This document shows positions 1 through 10,533 of a DNA stretch of 64,000 nt, piece by piece. The stretch's first letter is position 1, and every line of letters begins with the position of its first letter. The stretch covers positions 4,328,793 through 4,392,792 of the forward strand of contig CAJINV010000008.1 of the NCBI GenBank assembly GCA_905178155.1, given 5' to 3'. Made by a program: the position numbers and the translations under genes. Below the pieces are notes generated by a model. The model was not told where the DNA came from. It saw nothing but the letters and a program-made list of their open reading frames with translations, and ran no database searches. Source of the DNA: Amoebophrya sp. A120. Lineage: Eukaryota; Sar; Dinophyceae; Syndiniales; Amoebophryaceae.

Positions 1-177
1 CTGGGATTTTGTCATGCTGGAATCAGGATGAGATGATCGCAGTATCTAAACACAATCATACTACGTGCCCAAATTAATATTGTCATGCGCAATAGCCAAC
101 ATTTGTTGAGGTTGACTTGTGTAAAAAAGTGCCCATTTTTACCCTGGGATTATGGGGCCTCGTTTTTACACAGGATC
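1..177 (+). mobile_element. Right end of an introner-like element (cut by window edge)
   Basis: The sequence carries the TGTCATGC word twice and ends in a run of T followed by ACACAGGATC, just before an open coding stretch. The last ~95 bases resemble the right end of the element at 63.7-63.93 kb (shared GTCATGCGCAA, TTGATTTGTGTA-like and TATGGGG blocks). The left end lies outside the window, so the TIR cannot be tested. Confidence 0.5.
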
Positions 178-180
178 AAG

Positions 181-3100
181 ATGAAGCCAAACAACGGATC
201 GCAAGAACTGGACGAGAAGGCCCAGCGTGAGGAACAGGGTGAACAAGTACCGCCAACAGCAGGTCCAGCGCTCGAACGGGAGCAAGCATCTGGTCAAGTG
301 CTACAACACGAAATTGTACGAGGCGACCACGATGATGCTGCTTCCCCTACCTCATCGGAGGAAGAAGCTGATCCGTACGACACACACAACGCAGCCGACT
401 GGGATTCCGCCGATCCCCTCTCCTCGCCCTTGCTCCACACCACCACCACGAGTACTTCCACCTTTTACGTGGGGGCGCGACAGCATGAGGCGAGAGGTGA
501 GGAAGATTTGAATTATGGCTTACAGAAATTAGTTCCTACCCTTGTTCCCGAAAGCTTAGGTTTGAAAAAAATGGAAACAAACCGCGAGGGGGGTTTAGCT
601 TGCACACTCTCGCAGTCGCTTGGAATGGCCGAAGGCCATGAAAAATGTGGCTGGGAAGCAGCCAGCGCGCGAGCTTGGGGGAGAATGGGCAGCCGTCTTC
701 GGCGGGGCTGCGGCGCTTCTCCTGCCGGGCTGCCAGGAGTGGGCCTTGCGCTCCTGCTCGTTGAAAGCGAGTTGCTTTGAAGTGCCCTGCTATTGGAAAC
801 GAATTACTTGCAATGCCTTGGCATAGCAAGTATTTTGTTTGCTGTGCTAGTATATTGCAAGTTATTCGTGTTCAGCGCCAGGTCGTTGAAAGCAACGCGC
901 CCTCAATATAAGGGGTCGCCTAGCAGCTGCCACACTTTAGCCTTTCGGAAATGCGTTCCCAAGGTTTGCCGGAAATTCTGGGAGCACATTTCGGCAAGGC
1001 CCCCACGTCGGCTTTGTGCTCTGGCCGGCAGTAGGTCTGAAGACCTCGCGCAAAATCATCCGACGTCGGGGAGATAAAGAAGCGCGCTCCTAAGATTTTC
1101 GCCGCGTCGAGACCTGGGATCATAGTTCTCCTAAGCCCCCGCCCAAGATGATGCTGTGCGGGTTTTTCTGTGTTTCAAGACCAGAACACAAACTCGGGTA
1201 GCATTCTCGTGCTCTGGCCTGCAGAATTGTGCTCCTAAGATTTGCTGATATCGAACTCAAATCCGGGAATTCCTCAGATGCGAGCTCACATTCGAGAACT
1301 CCTCACATGTGAGCGCACATCCAAGAGTTAGCAGGTCAGAAGACCTGCGCAGCATAATTTTTCGGATGGGACTTCACCTCCGAGGAACTCCCGGACGTGA
1401 ACTCACATCCAGGAATTCCTCGCGTGTCAGCTCATATCCGAGAACTTCTCGGATGTGCGCAGACATCCCAGGAGTTAGTATTTGATGTGGCGAAAATCCT
1501 TGGGAACAAATTGCTGGAAGTCACCTGCGTAAGACGTGTCGTCAGACCGGGATTATCGGTCGAAACGCAGATCCCACGCACCTGCTTCAAAATTTTTGAA
1601 AACCGAAGCTTTTAGGAACTGCTCTGGGAACTAATTTCTGAAAGCTCTAATTGCTCCAAACCACCACCACGAGTACTTCCACCACTTACGTGGCCGCGCG
1701 ACAGCATGAGGCGAGAGGTGAGGAAGATTTGAATCTTCATAAGGAAAAGCCTCGGTTTGAACTTGGAACATAATGATTTTTGCACAGGATAAAATCCATC
1801 CTGGAATCACTAGTCACGGCAAAAATACTTCTTGGTAACACGTGTCAGTTTGCCCCTGTCTCGTTTTGTTTTATGCTTTTATTTACGGAGCTGAATTAAT
1901 GTTGATTCGACGAGGACACACAAAAGATAAAGATCCACATCCAACACAGCAACATCTCTGACGAGAACAGCCTGCGCCAATGGTGGTGCCAGAAGTGATT
2001 CATCCCTGTCTTTTAAGCAAATTCTTACTAAAAAAAAACCTATCCAGACAAGCATGGCGAGTCTGGCGTGGGCAGTCTGGCGTGGGCACGTTTTGACTCA
2101 GGATATGATGCGAACGTATCAAATGTAAAAATGTCTGGGTCTGGAAGATTGCCGGGTTTGTCATGCACATTTTGCATGACTCCTCAAGTCTGTGAGGCAT
2201 GCCCTAGCATCACAGATTTTTAGAGGGCTTCCTGATGCCTATTCCGCATGACAAGTGCTCTCTTCGTGCTGCAAAATTTGGACTCTCTTTGCTGCTCATG
2301 CAATACAGATTTTTTTAGAATCCAAAATCAGCATGACAAGTTGTATTCTTCCAGACCCAGACACTTTTACATTTGATAGAACGATCCCGGGCCCGATACG
2401 TGGAACCGAGCGACTCGGGTGAAGGTAGGTCCCAAGCTATCCTGAGTAAAAACGTCCCCACACCAGAGTTGTAATGCAGATTTGCAAGGACAGGAAGACT
2501 TGTAATGCGCATCCCCATGAGAGCCATTTCCAGTCGTGTTTTGGAATTTGTGATGCTGTGAACAGGATGAGCAGATGAGTCTGTGATGCGGCTGCACTTG
2601 CTAACCTGCACTACGCTGCATAGTGCAACTTGTCATGCGTGACTCACAAAACTCCTAGGTTTGTGTTGCAAAATCCTCATCCTGACTCTGGTGTGGGTAC
2701 GTTTTTCCTCAGGATAGAGTACTTCCACCACTTACGTGGCCGCGCGACAGCACCGCGTCGCCGCAGGAGTTGGCACAGAAGGCGCAGTGGATCCAAACCT
2801 GGAACAGCAGTGGCCCACCGCTGGAGAGGTGTTGATGACGCGGGACAAGAGGCCTAGCGCACGCGAACCGCCGCGCGAGGAGGATCAGAATCTCTTTTCG
2901 CATCACGGCGCGGAGTCGCCTCTTGCAAAACAACGCAACCAAAATGTTCTCCCGCAGCAACCTAGTATCGGAGAAAGTGGACCGGCGGACCACAAGCGGC
3001 CCAGCAGATTTGCGAAAAAGAAGCAGAGGCCGACCACCAAAAACGCACCAGCGACGGCGCACCCGGACGACCACAAGCGGCCCAGGAAATTTGTGGAAAA

Positions 3101-3869
3101 GAAGACGGCGACCCAGACAAATGCAGCAACCACGTCAGCCTCCTCCCGTGCCTCACTGCGGGGAGCGGGGTCCGGCCAGGCTGGGGAACGAGCGGCAGAA
3201 GCGAAGCCGGAAGTTTTCGAAGAGCTACAAGGCAAAGGGACTCGAACCAGTGCGGGATCGAGGCAGTCAGTCGTGCAGAACGACGTCAGCAACGAGCGTG
3301 TGGGTACCATCGACATGAATGGTAGTACCGAGAGGGCAGTGCCGACGTCGGCTCCCACCACTGAAAGGACGAACGAAAACGGCGATGTTGGGTCTGCCGC
3401 TGCTGCAACTACTTCGCATGATCGACGTGGAGATAAGCGCCACAGCCTCCGCGGGCGGCGGAACGCTGCCGGACTTGCAGAGCACGCGGTTTCCGAAACA
3501 GCTGGAACAAGCACCAAGAACGAAGTGGCGCCAACCGAGAGCTACAGCCTGCAGGAGCAGCCCGCGTCAGTCTCTCTGCCGGGTACTAGTTATGTGGACG
3601 AATTGACGCAGCAAGAGCCGCCGCGAAGACCTGCGACCGAGATTCTCGACGGTATCAGCTCCTCGTCGCCCTCGTATGGGCTGAAGACTTCGCGCGATCA
3701 TGGATCCATTGACGACGGGAGTGATACGACCACATTTTCGAGCTCCACCAAAATCTCTGCTGTTTTCTCTTCCCCCAGCATTTTCACCACCACCAGTTCC
3801 CTCCTCCTCTGCATGCTGTTCCTCGGCGGGTGTGCGGCTCTGGTCCTGCGTATCAGAGAACGAAATTGA
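181..3869 (+). CDS. Unidentified Lys/Thr-rich protein with C-terminal membrane anchor (two exons)
   Basis: The function is not recognised. Proposed exons are 181-449 and 2717-3869, giving 473 codons; the two pieces join in frame at an ACG-AGT Thr-Ser junction (HTTTT then STSTTYV). The N-terminal part is acidic and Ser/Thr-rich (SSEEEADPYD). The middle holds two near-repeats, DHKRPSRFAKKK and DHKRPRKFVEKK, separated by Thr/Ala-rich linkers. The extreme C-terminus has a Thr/Ser stretch followed by a hydrophobic segment (LLLCMLFLGGCAALVL) and a short basic tail, as in a tail-anchored or type I membrane protein. The start at 181 is the first ATG after the element end at 177; a further 5' exon is possible. 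The intron of about 2.27 kb is bounded by copies of the same exon sequence, so the exact splice points are ambiguous. Confidence 0.5.
1245..1480 (+). repeat. Degenerate tandem repeat, ~35-45 bp unit
   Basis: Variants of GAACTCACATCC-GAGAACTCCTC recur: AACTCAAATCCGGGAATTCC, GCTCACATTCGAGAACTCC, GAACTCACATCCAGGAATTC and GCTCATATCCGAGAACTTC follow one another. Flanking DNA (1030-1240) has further degenerate copies of GCTCCTAAGATTT and AGGTCTGAAGACCT. The array lies within the large first intron of the upstream gene. No coding potential is evident. Confidence 0.6.
1651..1734 (+). repeat. Extra copy of exon segment 430-513
   Basis: These 84 bases repeat 430-513 with few differences. They encode the same TTTTSTST-YV-ARQHEARGEEDLN-like peptide before a downstream stop. 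Bases 1671-1706 are identical to 2717-2752, the start of the second exon of the neighbouring gene. Three copies of one exon segment therefore lie within 2.3 kb. Confidence 0.75.
1690..2055 (+). repeat. Dispersed duplicate of 13785-14130
   Basis: The two segments align from TTACGTGGCC/GTATGTGGCC through a shared AAAATCCATCCTGGAATCAC block, AACAGCAACATCTCTGACGA and the terminal AACCTATCCAGACAAGC. At 13.8-14.1 kb this DNA is the intron just upstream of a PKA regulatory-subunit exon; here it is an isolated fragment. Small indels separate the copies. Confidence 0.8.
2117..2378. mobile_element. 262-bp TIR element with 5-bp target duplication GAACG
   Basis: The ends form 32-bp inverted repeats (2117-2148 against 2347-2378) with one mismatch, starting TATCAAATG and ending CATTTGATA. 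GAACG precedes (2112-2116) and follows (2379-2383) the element. The interior has TGTCATGC and CAGCATGACAA words. There is no ORF of note. It is a non-autonomous, MITE-like unit of the same TATC...GATA class seen inside genes elsewhere in the window. Confidence 0.8.
2438..2716 (+). mobile_element. 279-bp TIR element, twin of 55576-55854
   Basis: It begins TATCCTGAGTAAAAACGT and ends with its near complement, ACGTTTTTCCTCAGGATA. Internal words TGTAATGC (twice), TGTGATGC (twice) and TGTCATGC are spread through it. Its reverse complement matches the element at 55576-55854, which has the same length. It abuts directly on exon sequence starting at 2717. No clean 5-bp target duplication is visible here. 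Confidence 0.8.
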
Positions 3870-6114
3870 TAAGAACTATTCCACAGCGATCCCTCAGTGT
3901 CATAATTACCTTTTGTAAATGAACGCGATGAAAAAGTAGACTGTGTTTCGAGAGCTGTTGTCCGAGCAGCAGCAGCAGTGGCTGTGAGTATTCGAGGAAG
4001 TAGATACCCGGATAACAATTTCATATGCGGAGGCTTCGTATGCCATAAAAATCAATATTGCTTTTCGCTCCACATAAGTAAGTATGCCTCTATAGCTGGG
4101 TAGCACAGGACAAGGAAAGTTCTAGTACTCCTGCATTCTGATAGTGCGGGTCGCGCGCGGTTGGAGAGCGGGCGTACGTGTTGGCCTGCAGCAAGACTTC
4201 TTGCAACGGCAGCTGATCGCGCAGGAAAACGAACTGATCGAGCATATCACACAGGAAAAAAATAGCACGCTATGTTTGTATGTGGAACTAAAAAGTGCAG
4301 AAATCGACAAAGAAAATGATTGGCGATGAACTGCGGGCACGTAGCATGCTGCGTCAGGTATACCAGACAGAGATGCTTATTCTCTTGCAGTGATGTTTCT
4401 TGCATTTGTAGTGATGTTCTGCAAGTATAACGCGCGACCTTTTTTCTCTGGGATTCGAAAGACAGACGAACATGCGGAAGCTGCAGGCTCACACGAGACG
4501 AACAAGAGCGCGGCGCCAAGCTGCAGCCAGCCGGAGCAGCAGGATAGTGCGGCGGCCGTCGCCGATGCAAGTGAAGGCGAGTCTATCCTGGGGAAAAAGC
4601 CACTTTCCTGTATTTTCTGGCGAGGTGGTTGTGCGCTGCATTGGTTACCCCACCGGACTATGAGTGAGAATGATAGAAACGAGGAGAATAAAACGAAGAA
4701 GACTTCTGGGTTGCGACGGCGTCTAAATGCATGCAACCTGGACGAAAGATATGCAGCAATCTAAAGGGAAAGCTTGGCGGATACCATGTGCGCAATGACA
4801 AACTCGTAAGGGTGACAAGTGCATTAATTCAAATCTTTCTTGCGAGGGGCGAGCAGCATCTCATCTGCCTGCACAGTGGTCCTCTATACATTACATCAAC
4901 AATTAATTGGCTTGCGGCCAAGATTCGCCGAATTTACCTCGTCCAAGTATGATCGGGCAGGTGGCTTTTTTCAATTTGATACGCAGGCCAGCGAGCAGCA
5001 CCACTCTGGCGAGCAGCGAAGGCGAGGACTTCCGCCGTGCCTGAGTGTTGCCAGGTAACAGTCGTGATCTGATTCAGGGATAAAGCAAAGAAACTTTCTA
5101 TTTGTTACGAAGATGACAGTGGGAAAACCACAATCAATATAGATCTTTTAGGAGACTCGCATGCATACAGTCGGGGCGAGCGACATGAACTTCCGCTCGC
5201 GCAAGTGAAGCAGTAGAAGCCCGGACCTCGAATGATCAGGAGCTGAATCACAAGTGGACTAGATTTTAAGCAACGAAACAAACAGGTAGAGAGAACACAG
5301 AGAACAAGGACGAGAGGTACCCAACAATGGGACCGCCGGACGGTAAAGGTATCATGACAAGAGTATCCAAGTTTGCCATTGAAAATTAAGAAATTTCTTT
5401 GAAGAAATACCTATCACCCGTGAGACAGCTTTGACTTTCTCGACGCGAACACTATATCACTGTTGTGAACATCCGAGGATTGACTGAAACTGTATTATTA
5501 AAACGTGAACATCGACATCTACACCTATTTGCTGAAAAACACAATTTCCATTTATTGTTTACCGCAAGAAAATACGCAAAAAATCTTGAACTTGCTTACC
5601 GTCATGAGAAATTATTGAAGAAATACCCCTCCTCACTCCGCTGTCTTGCCAGAGTCGAAGATACATGATTAATTGTATGATGGAACCGAACCAAGTGAGA
5701 AACAAAAATTTTTGGTTTAGGGTTTCGGCTTGTGCTCAGGCCTGAGAGGCGACCACACTGCCTCTTCCTAGTCGTGTGCCAGGTCGCGAAAAGATGTAAG
5801 CCCGCGTCTGTCTATCGAGGGTTGGGGTAAGAGGCAACGCCAATCGCCACTATATCCACTCCACAGAAACAAGTGTTTATCATCAATGTCAGTCTTCCAA
5901 TGAATTATTGTTTGCCAACAGTTTGAAATTAATGCCTACTTCATGTAACAACAACGTTGACCGTATGATAAAACAAGAAAAGTCGAAAGAAAGTCTCGCA
6001 AAAAAAAAAGTGCCTACTTACACAGCTATGTAGACCCAGGTAAAAAACCACTGACGTACATTAGCCTTTACCGTTGGCAACTACTGGAAGTTGCGTTTGC
6101 AATCCTAGATTAGA
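3870..6114. other. Mostly non-coding stretch with two weak exon candidates
   Basis: Two stretches read like protein but cannot be tied to a gene. 4144-4329 (+) contains a polar coiled-coil-like run (LQRQLIAQENELIEHITQEK). 4390-4764 (+) contains an Ala/Ser/Glu-rich run (SAAAVADASEGESILGKK). 5326-5342 has an ATG followed after five codons by GGTAAAGG that could be a first exon. The remainder shows many stops and nothing else I can support. Confidence 0.35.
5714..5725 (+). repeat. Short telomere-like motif GGTTTAGGGTTT
   Basis: Just under two units of the TTTAGGG repeat used by plants and dinoflagellates. Too short to be a telomere. A second site in the opposite sense lies at 10518-10533. Confidence 0.4.
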
Positions 6115-6195
6115 ATGACGAAGCCAACTGATACAACCTGGAAGGAACCGTCGAAGGCTATGCTGCTCCAAAAGCAAAAGGACGAGAAGTGGTGA
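6115..6195 (+). CDS. Candidate 26-codon first exon or micro-ORF
   Basis: ATG at 6115 opens MTKPTDTTWKEPSKAMLLQK and continues through a Lys-rich tail to a stop, with a possible 5' splice GT inside GTGACATTCC. The composition is protein-like and unlike the surrounding AT-rich DNA. No partner exon is identified. It may be the first exon of a gene extending towards 7.4 kb, or chance. Confidence 0.25.
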   Translation: MTKPTDTTWKEPSKAMLLQKQKDEKW

Positions 6196-7457
6196 CATTC
6201 CAAGAAAGCTGGCGATCATCTGCGAAAGCAACTACTTTATCCTATTGAATAGAATTAGCAGCGAAATGATCCGCTTCACCTCCGATTCACCCTGCCCCGG
6301 TGATGCCGCGCTTCCGAAGTGCTGGTTGTGCGACCAGCTCTACTAACTTCGTTACTCAAGGATGCACTTATGTACTTAAGCGACGCACGCGCGAGCCCGG
6401 AATAAAAAACAAAGTAGGCGGCATCGCGGGTAAAAGCCACTATTAATCGCAGCCCCACGAACAATCCAGGTCTCGCGTCTGCATTGCAGAACAATTTGTA
6501 GGAGCTGCCACGGTAATGCTTTTATCTCGACCTCAGTTTCACACGACCGACGTGTTGTTCAACCTGCCTACCTCGAAATTGATTAAGCAACTATTTTTGT
6601 TGGTTTAGATTATTTACAGCAACTTGGTATTGTGACTTGTACAAAACAGCCAATCGAAAAATCAATCACGATGCCAGAAAAAGACTAAGTGAAAAAACGA
6701 TAAAGATGGTATAGCTGACAGAATGAGAATTCAAAAGATTGTATCTGATTATACCATTACAAACTGCAGCTTGCCGACGAAGCAAAATATCGGACGAGAA
6801 AATTTTATGGCGACGATAGAACAAAAATCCATGCCATCGTGTCCCGGGTCGTCGTCGATTCAGGCGTTAATGTGATTTTGTATTGCAGAAAACCCTAAGC
6901 ATTGTGTTTTGGCATCGTTTTCGCACCGTATAGTATTTCGTGTTGTTGAGCGAGAACGAGGCTCGGCTGGCTTCGTTCGGACAGTTTCAATTGCACTGAG
7001 CGGTTCGTTTTCACCACGGCAAAGGAAGTATCTATTAGCAGCGAAACTTGCAAAGCCCATATGGATTCAAGTTTGCAGAGGAAGCACGAGGTTCGGTGCT
7101 AGGACACAGACCATGAGTCGCTCGCTTTCCGTGCATCTGATCTCTCATTTTTCAGATTTGTGTTGCCTCGAGATTGATGCTTCTCTTTCTGGATGAGCAT
7201 GCAAAACCATGTAGTGATGCCCTTTGATTCAGACTCTGAAGATTTCAAGCATGAGCAACTAAATAGACGCGGAGGCGCAAACAGTAGTACTACGATGCAA
7301 GCACCAGGAATTATACGTACGCGCAGATGTCATTGAACCTCTAGGCGTCTCGCCTTGACATTTTCTTGTCGATCGTCAATATCACAAGATGACCTTCGCA
7401 CAGATTCAGAACTTTCGCGCATATTCAAACAGCTAAAGCCAAAGCAACATTCGAAAC
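6196..7457. other. Intergenic region
   Basis: No reading frame with convincing composition was seen on either strand. The minus frame at 6276-6494 and the frames at 6860-7196 overlap each other and lack recognisable features. No repeat longer than about 15 bp was noticed. Confidence 0.4.
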
Positions 7458-7676
7458 ATGCTCCGGCATTTCTACTCCTCGAGTTTCTTCAGCATGGCCA
7501 CACCGGGGCTTTCCCAAGAAGAAGACGCATTTGCGACTCTCTCTGGAGCAACGGACGCGCTGGAGCACGCGGGTGCGAGTTTGGCGGAGCAGCTGGCACG
7601 GATGCACTTGCTGCTGTACAAAACGTACACCAGCGCGCACACCTCGCTCCTGGAGATGCAGAACTACCTTTCGTGA
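7458..7676 (+). CDS. Small helical protein, 72 aa, unidentified
   Basis: The product is Ala/Leu/Glu-rich and predicted mainly helical after about residue 18: SQEEDAFATLSGATDALEHA followed by an amphipathic helix and LLEMQNYLS. The second Met (residue 13, MATPGLS) is a plausible alternative start. Base composition is higher in GC than the flanks, as in other coding DNA here. I do not recognise a family; a small subunit of a coiled-coil complex would fit the look, but that is only an impression. It stands alone on the plus strand, with minus-strand exons downstream. Confidence 0.5.
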   Translation: MLRHFYSSSFFSMATPGLSQEEDAFATLSGATDALEHAGASLAEQLARMHLLLYKTYTSAHTSLLEMQNYLS

Positions 7677-7749
7677 GCATAAGCTGTGGACTCGATTGAT
7701 TCAACTCAAGACGTCTGGTCCTCGACGGAGAATCACAACTTGCAATTTT

Positions 7750-7790
7750 GCTTTCGAAAAGCCGTTGTAAAAGCCGCTCGCTGTGTAGGA
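7750..7790 (+). repeat. 41-bp repeat shared with 9933-9973
   Basis: GCTTTCGAAAAGC, then a Y base, then GTTGTAAAAGCCGCTCGC and TGT-TAGGA occur at both sites with two substitutions. On the minus strand both copies translate as SERLLQ(Q/R)LFES. The surrounding DNA differs, so a short coding segment seems to have been copied. Confidence 0.7.
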
Positions 7791-7992
7791 GTTGGAGGTT
7801 TGTTCTTCGTAGTATGGTGGAGCAGAAAAAAGGCAGCACGTCACGTCGTGCACAGGTTCGGTTTCGGACCCAGCACATTCTTGAATGCTTTTCTACACAT
7901 TGACTCGGACATGCAAGAGGAAGATCACACAACCTTAGCTATGTATAGCTTCCATAGAGACGTCGTGCACCAATGATTTTTTGCGCTTTAAT

Positions 7993-9730
7993 TCAAGCGG
8001 AATGGTGTGTTCTTTTTTCCAATGAGATAGGCAATTGTTCCGTTGTCTTCCCCAGAACACCGTCGACAATTGCGGTGTAAAACGTTTCCAAGAAGCTCCC
8101 TAAAACAGCTAAAGCCGCAGTGGACGTCATACCAGCTGGCGATGCAGCGGACAAATCTAGGGCTTGCAGTCCTCCCTTCAGATCTCGCATAATCGTCTTT
8201 CGCAACCGTAATTCTAATTCCGAAGAGGAGTTATCATCAACATCTTCGCGATGAAAGCCAGCATCTTCTGGATCCTCGTGCGCACGAGCAGGACCGGGCG
8301 AGGAAGTGCTGGTGCTCCTGCTGCGCGGTAGCAGCAGAACCACGAGGAGCCTACTGAAGGGCAAACGCATACCCACATTTGCAGAGCCGGCGTCTCCTGC
8401 TCTTGGTCTCGACGAAGTTGTTCTCGTCGTTGCAGCAGGACGGGACCACAACTCTTCCGCACTCCACGAATCAAAGAAAAGCAGGCCGCCTGGCGGCACG
8501 ACCCTTTGATGTTCGAGTTCGGCTTCGGCGAAAGAAGAACTCCGAAAAATAAATCCATCCTTCTGTAGTCCTCCCGGTGCCGTCGTGGCTGCCACGGCCG
8601 CTCCTGGTCGTCCCAGCGCCGTACCAACACTAAAACTGTCTCGCCCGCCACGAAGACCCTTGAGCCTGCCCTTCGTCGAGTTGAATAGCGCATGGTACAG
8701 AGACGACTCAGCGAAGGACTTGGGCGGCACGTCCTTCTGGCGCGAATAAACCACAGTGCCGGAGTCCGCGTCGAGAAGCTGAAGAAGGTACATACTTACG
8801 TTCTTGCTCGCACCCGATTTATTTCTCCGCGCTCACAATTCTTTACCGACCAAAGACTTACTCCGAACGCACGCGTGACCTTCAGGTCATCTACATGATC
8901 TCTGATTTCGCGACAAAGGAACTCAACTGAGATTTCGAAACAACCATCAAAAAAATGCCAATCACCTTGATCTACTCGCACCAGGCCAAGAAGAGCAGGA
9001 GTTTGCCACGATTTATAAAGCCTGATCTTCGAGCCTTCCATCTTGGGAGGACGGTCGTCCCCTGTGGTGCAGCATCTTCCTTCATCAGTACGATCGATGC
9101 TGTTGTTAGTCATGAAGCAGATGCAACGAAGAACAAAACGAATGTCGATCCGCTTGTGCTCTTGCTCTTGTACAGTCGGAGATGAAGTCCTCCGAATGAC
9201 AGTAGTCCGCATGAGTTGGTTTTCTTCCTTCACTTTCACCGCCAAGAGTTCTCCGTCCAGGAGCAGGGCCTGGGCGAAAAATAAAACCTAGGAAAATGAT
9301 GACATCAATCAGGGAGACGGAGTTGAAACAGGGCGGTATCAAAATCCTCGTGGTAAAATACTTTTCGCTATACATAGTAAACGTAAACCAGTAAGGTGGC
9401 GGCAACAAATAAGCTGTCGACGGTAGTTCTTATCCTACGTACCGCAAGGAGGTTGTTAAACCGCCAAGAACAGCTCCTACGCTGCGGATACAGTTGCGCC
9501 TGCGACCGAAGCGCTCTGGTCACCGTACACCTTGGAGAGAATCTCCCGCAGCGACTGTTGCTGTTGGTCAGCCTCCTCTTTCGATTCTAAACTCCTGCTC
9601 GTAGTACTACCTCCCGGCTCAGCTGCAGATGCAAGAACGACCTCTCCGCGGTTTTCATCGCCGCTTCTGTTGTTGTTCTTGGGGAGGTGGTTCTTCCTTC
9701 GGTTCTTGACATCTTGCTTGATGTCGTGAA
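7993..9730 (-). CDS. Unidentified minus-strand gene, three exons seen
   Basis: Read on the minus strand, exons are approximately 9730-9480 (Gln/Asn/Ser-rich), 9265-8880 (LLLDGELLAVKVKEENQL through DDLKVTRAFG) and 8794-7993 (MYLLQLLDADSGTVVYSRQK to EKRTHHSA and stop). The last intron is bounded by a GTAAGT direct repeat: exon 2 ends TTCGGA-GTAAGT and exon 3 is preceded by GTAAGT, and joining through one copy keeps frame. The middle exon is preceded by a T-rich tract and CAG. The C-terminal exon has an Arg/Ser/Pro-rich centre and an Ala/Leu-rich helical end. No family is recognised. The 5' boundary is uncertain: the first exon abuts a TIR element at 9732-9881, and coding may continue into 10.0-10.5 kb. 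Confidence 0.5.
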
Positions 9731-9731
9731 C

Positions 9732-9881
9732 TATGCAATGCAAAAGCATCGTACTCGTATAAATTGCATTACAAATTAGCTCAGCATGACAAATTGAATT
9801 TGTAATGCTGATTTACCTTGTAAAAGAGATTTGTAATGCATAAATGCAATTACTACGAGTACGATACTTTTGCACAGGATC
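9732..9881. mobile_element. 150-bp TIR element
   Basis: Inverted ends pair TGCAAAAGCATCGTACTCGT (from 9739) with ACGAGTACGATACTTTTGCA (to 9874), one mismatch. The ends are TATGC and GGATC. Inside are TGTAATGC twice and CAGCATGACAA. It lies between minus-strand exon-like pieces, so it may act as an intron there. No target duplication is clear. Confidence 0.7.
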
Positions 9882-9999
9882 TTTGCTTAGTGTTGAGGTA
9901 CATAGGTTTCTTGCAAACACAGCGAGTAGTGAGCTTTCGAAAAGCTGTTGTAAAAGCCGCTCGCTGTATAGGACGAGTTGGCGGTAGTTAATATGATTG

Positions 10000-10486
10000 A
10001 CTACTTTGCTGTGTGTGGAGAGCGTTGCGGGCCCAGTAGAAACTGACACAGAGGTGTAATCCTGTGCCTCCAGTCTGGGTTCGTCTTTTCCCGGTTGAGA
10101 AAAGACGCAGTGTGGACAAATTTTTTGCGCATGTAGTTTTTCGGAGTCTGCACTAGAATAATTTTGACGACTACGAAAGAAGGGGATTATCAACCTGTGA
10201 TGCAGGGTCAGCATCTCTCCCTTTCGTCAAGGCCGAGGGTCGGATGGGGAAATCGAAATTTCAGCTCAAAAGCGTTCAGTTTCCGACGAAGCGCACGATC
10301 AATTCTTCGTGCTGTGTGGGGCACTTATCCACCGAAAGATGTGCTGCAGCAGTGGCGGGTTTCGTCTCGCATATTTTGCGAGCTGCGACGAAATTCCACT
10401 TTCTGCGCCGATGAACAGCGCCCGGTGACAACAAACCGGCACAGACCACGAGAGGGAGTGAACTGTTTCAAAAGAGCTGAGAGCAT
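10000..10486 (-). CDS. Candidate 5' exons of a minus-strand gene with presequence-like N-terminus
   Basis: ATG at 10486 (minus) opens MLSALLKQFTPSRGLCRF, a basic, hydroxylated, acid-free stretch like a mitochondrial presequence, continuing to about 10330. A TCTTTCG direct repeat then separates it from a second open stretch ending near 10020. Joining through that repeat gives VVVKIILVQTPKNYMRKKF and more, whereas another frame of the second stretch is also open. Whether this belongs to the exons at 7993-9730 or is a separate gene is undecided. It is transcribed divergently from the katanin gene. Confidence 0.35.
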
Positions 10487-10517
10487 TTTTTTCCTCCAGC
10501 AAGAGATTTAGAAAAAA

Positions 10518-10533
10518 CCTAAACCCTAAACCC
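10518..10533 (-). repeat. Two telomere-type units, CCTAAACCCTAAACCC
   Basis: Just over two units of (CCCTAAA), the complement of TTTAGGG, lie in the divergent promoter region between the minus-strand gene and katanin. Interstitial and short; compatible with fill-in at a repaired break or a promoter telo-box-like site. Confidence 0.6.

Noticed and set aside
10518-10533. Chromosome end
   Set aside because: Only about two telomere units, with genes on both sides.
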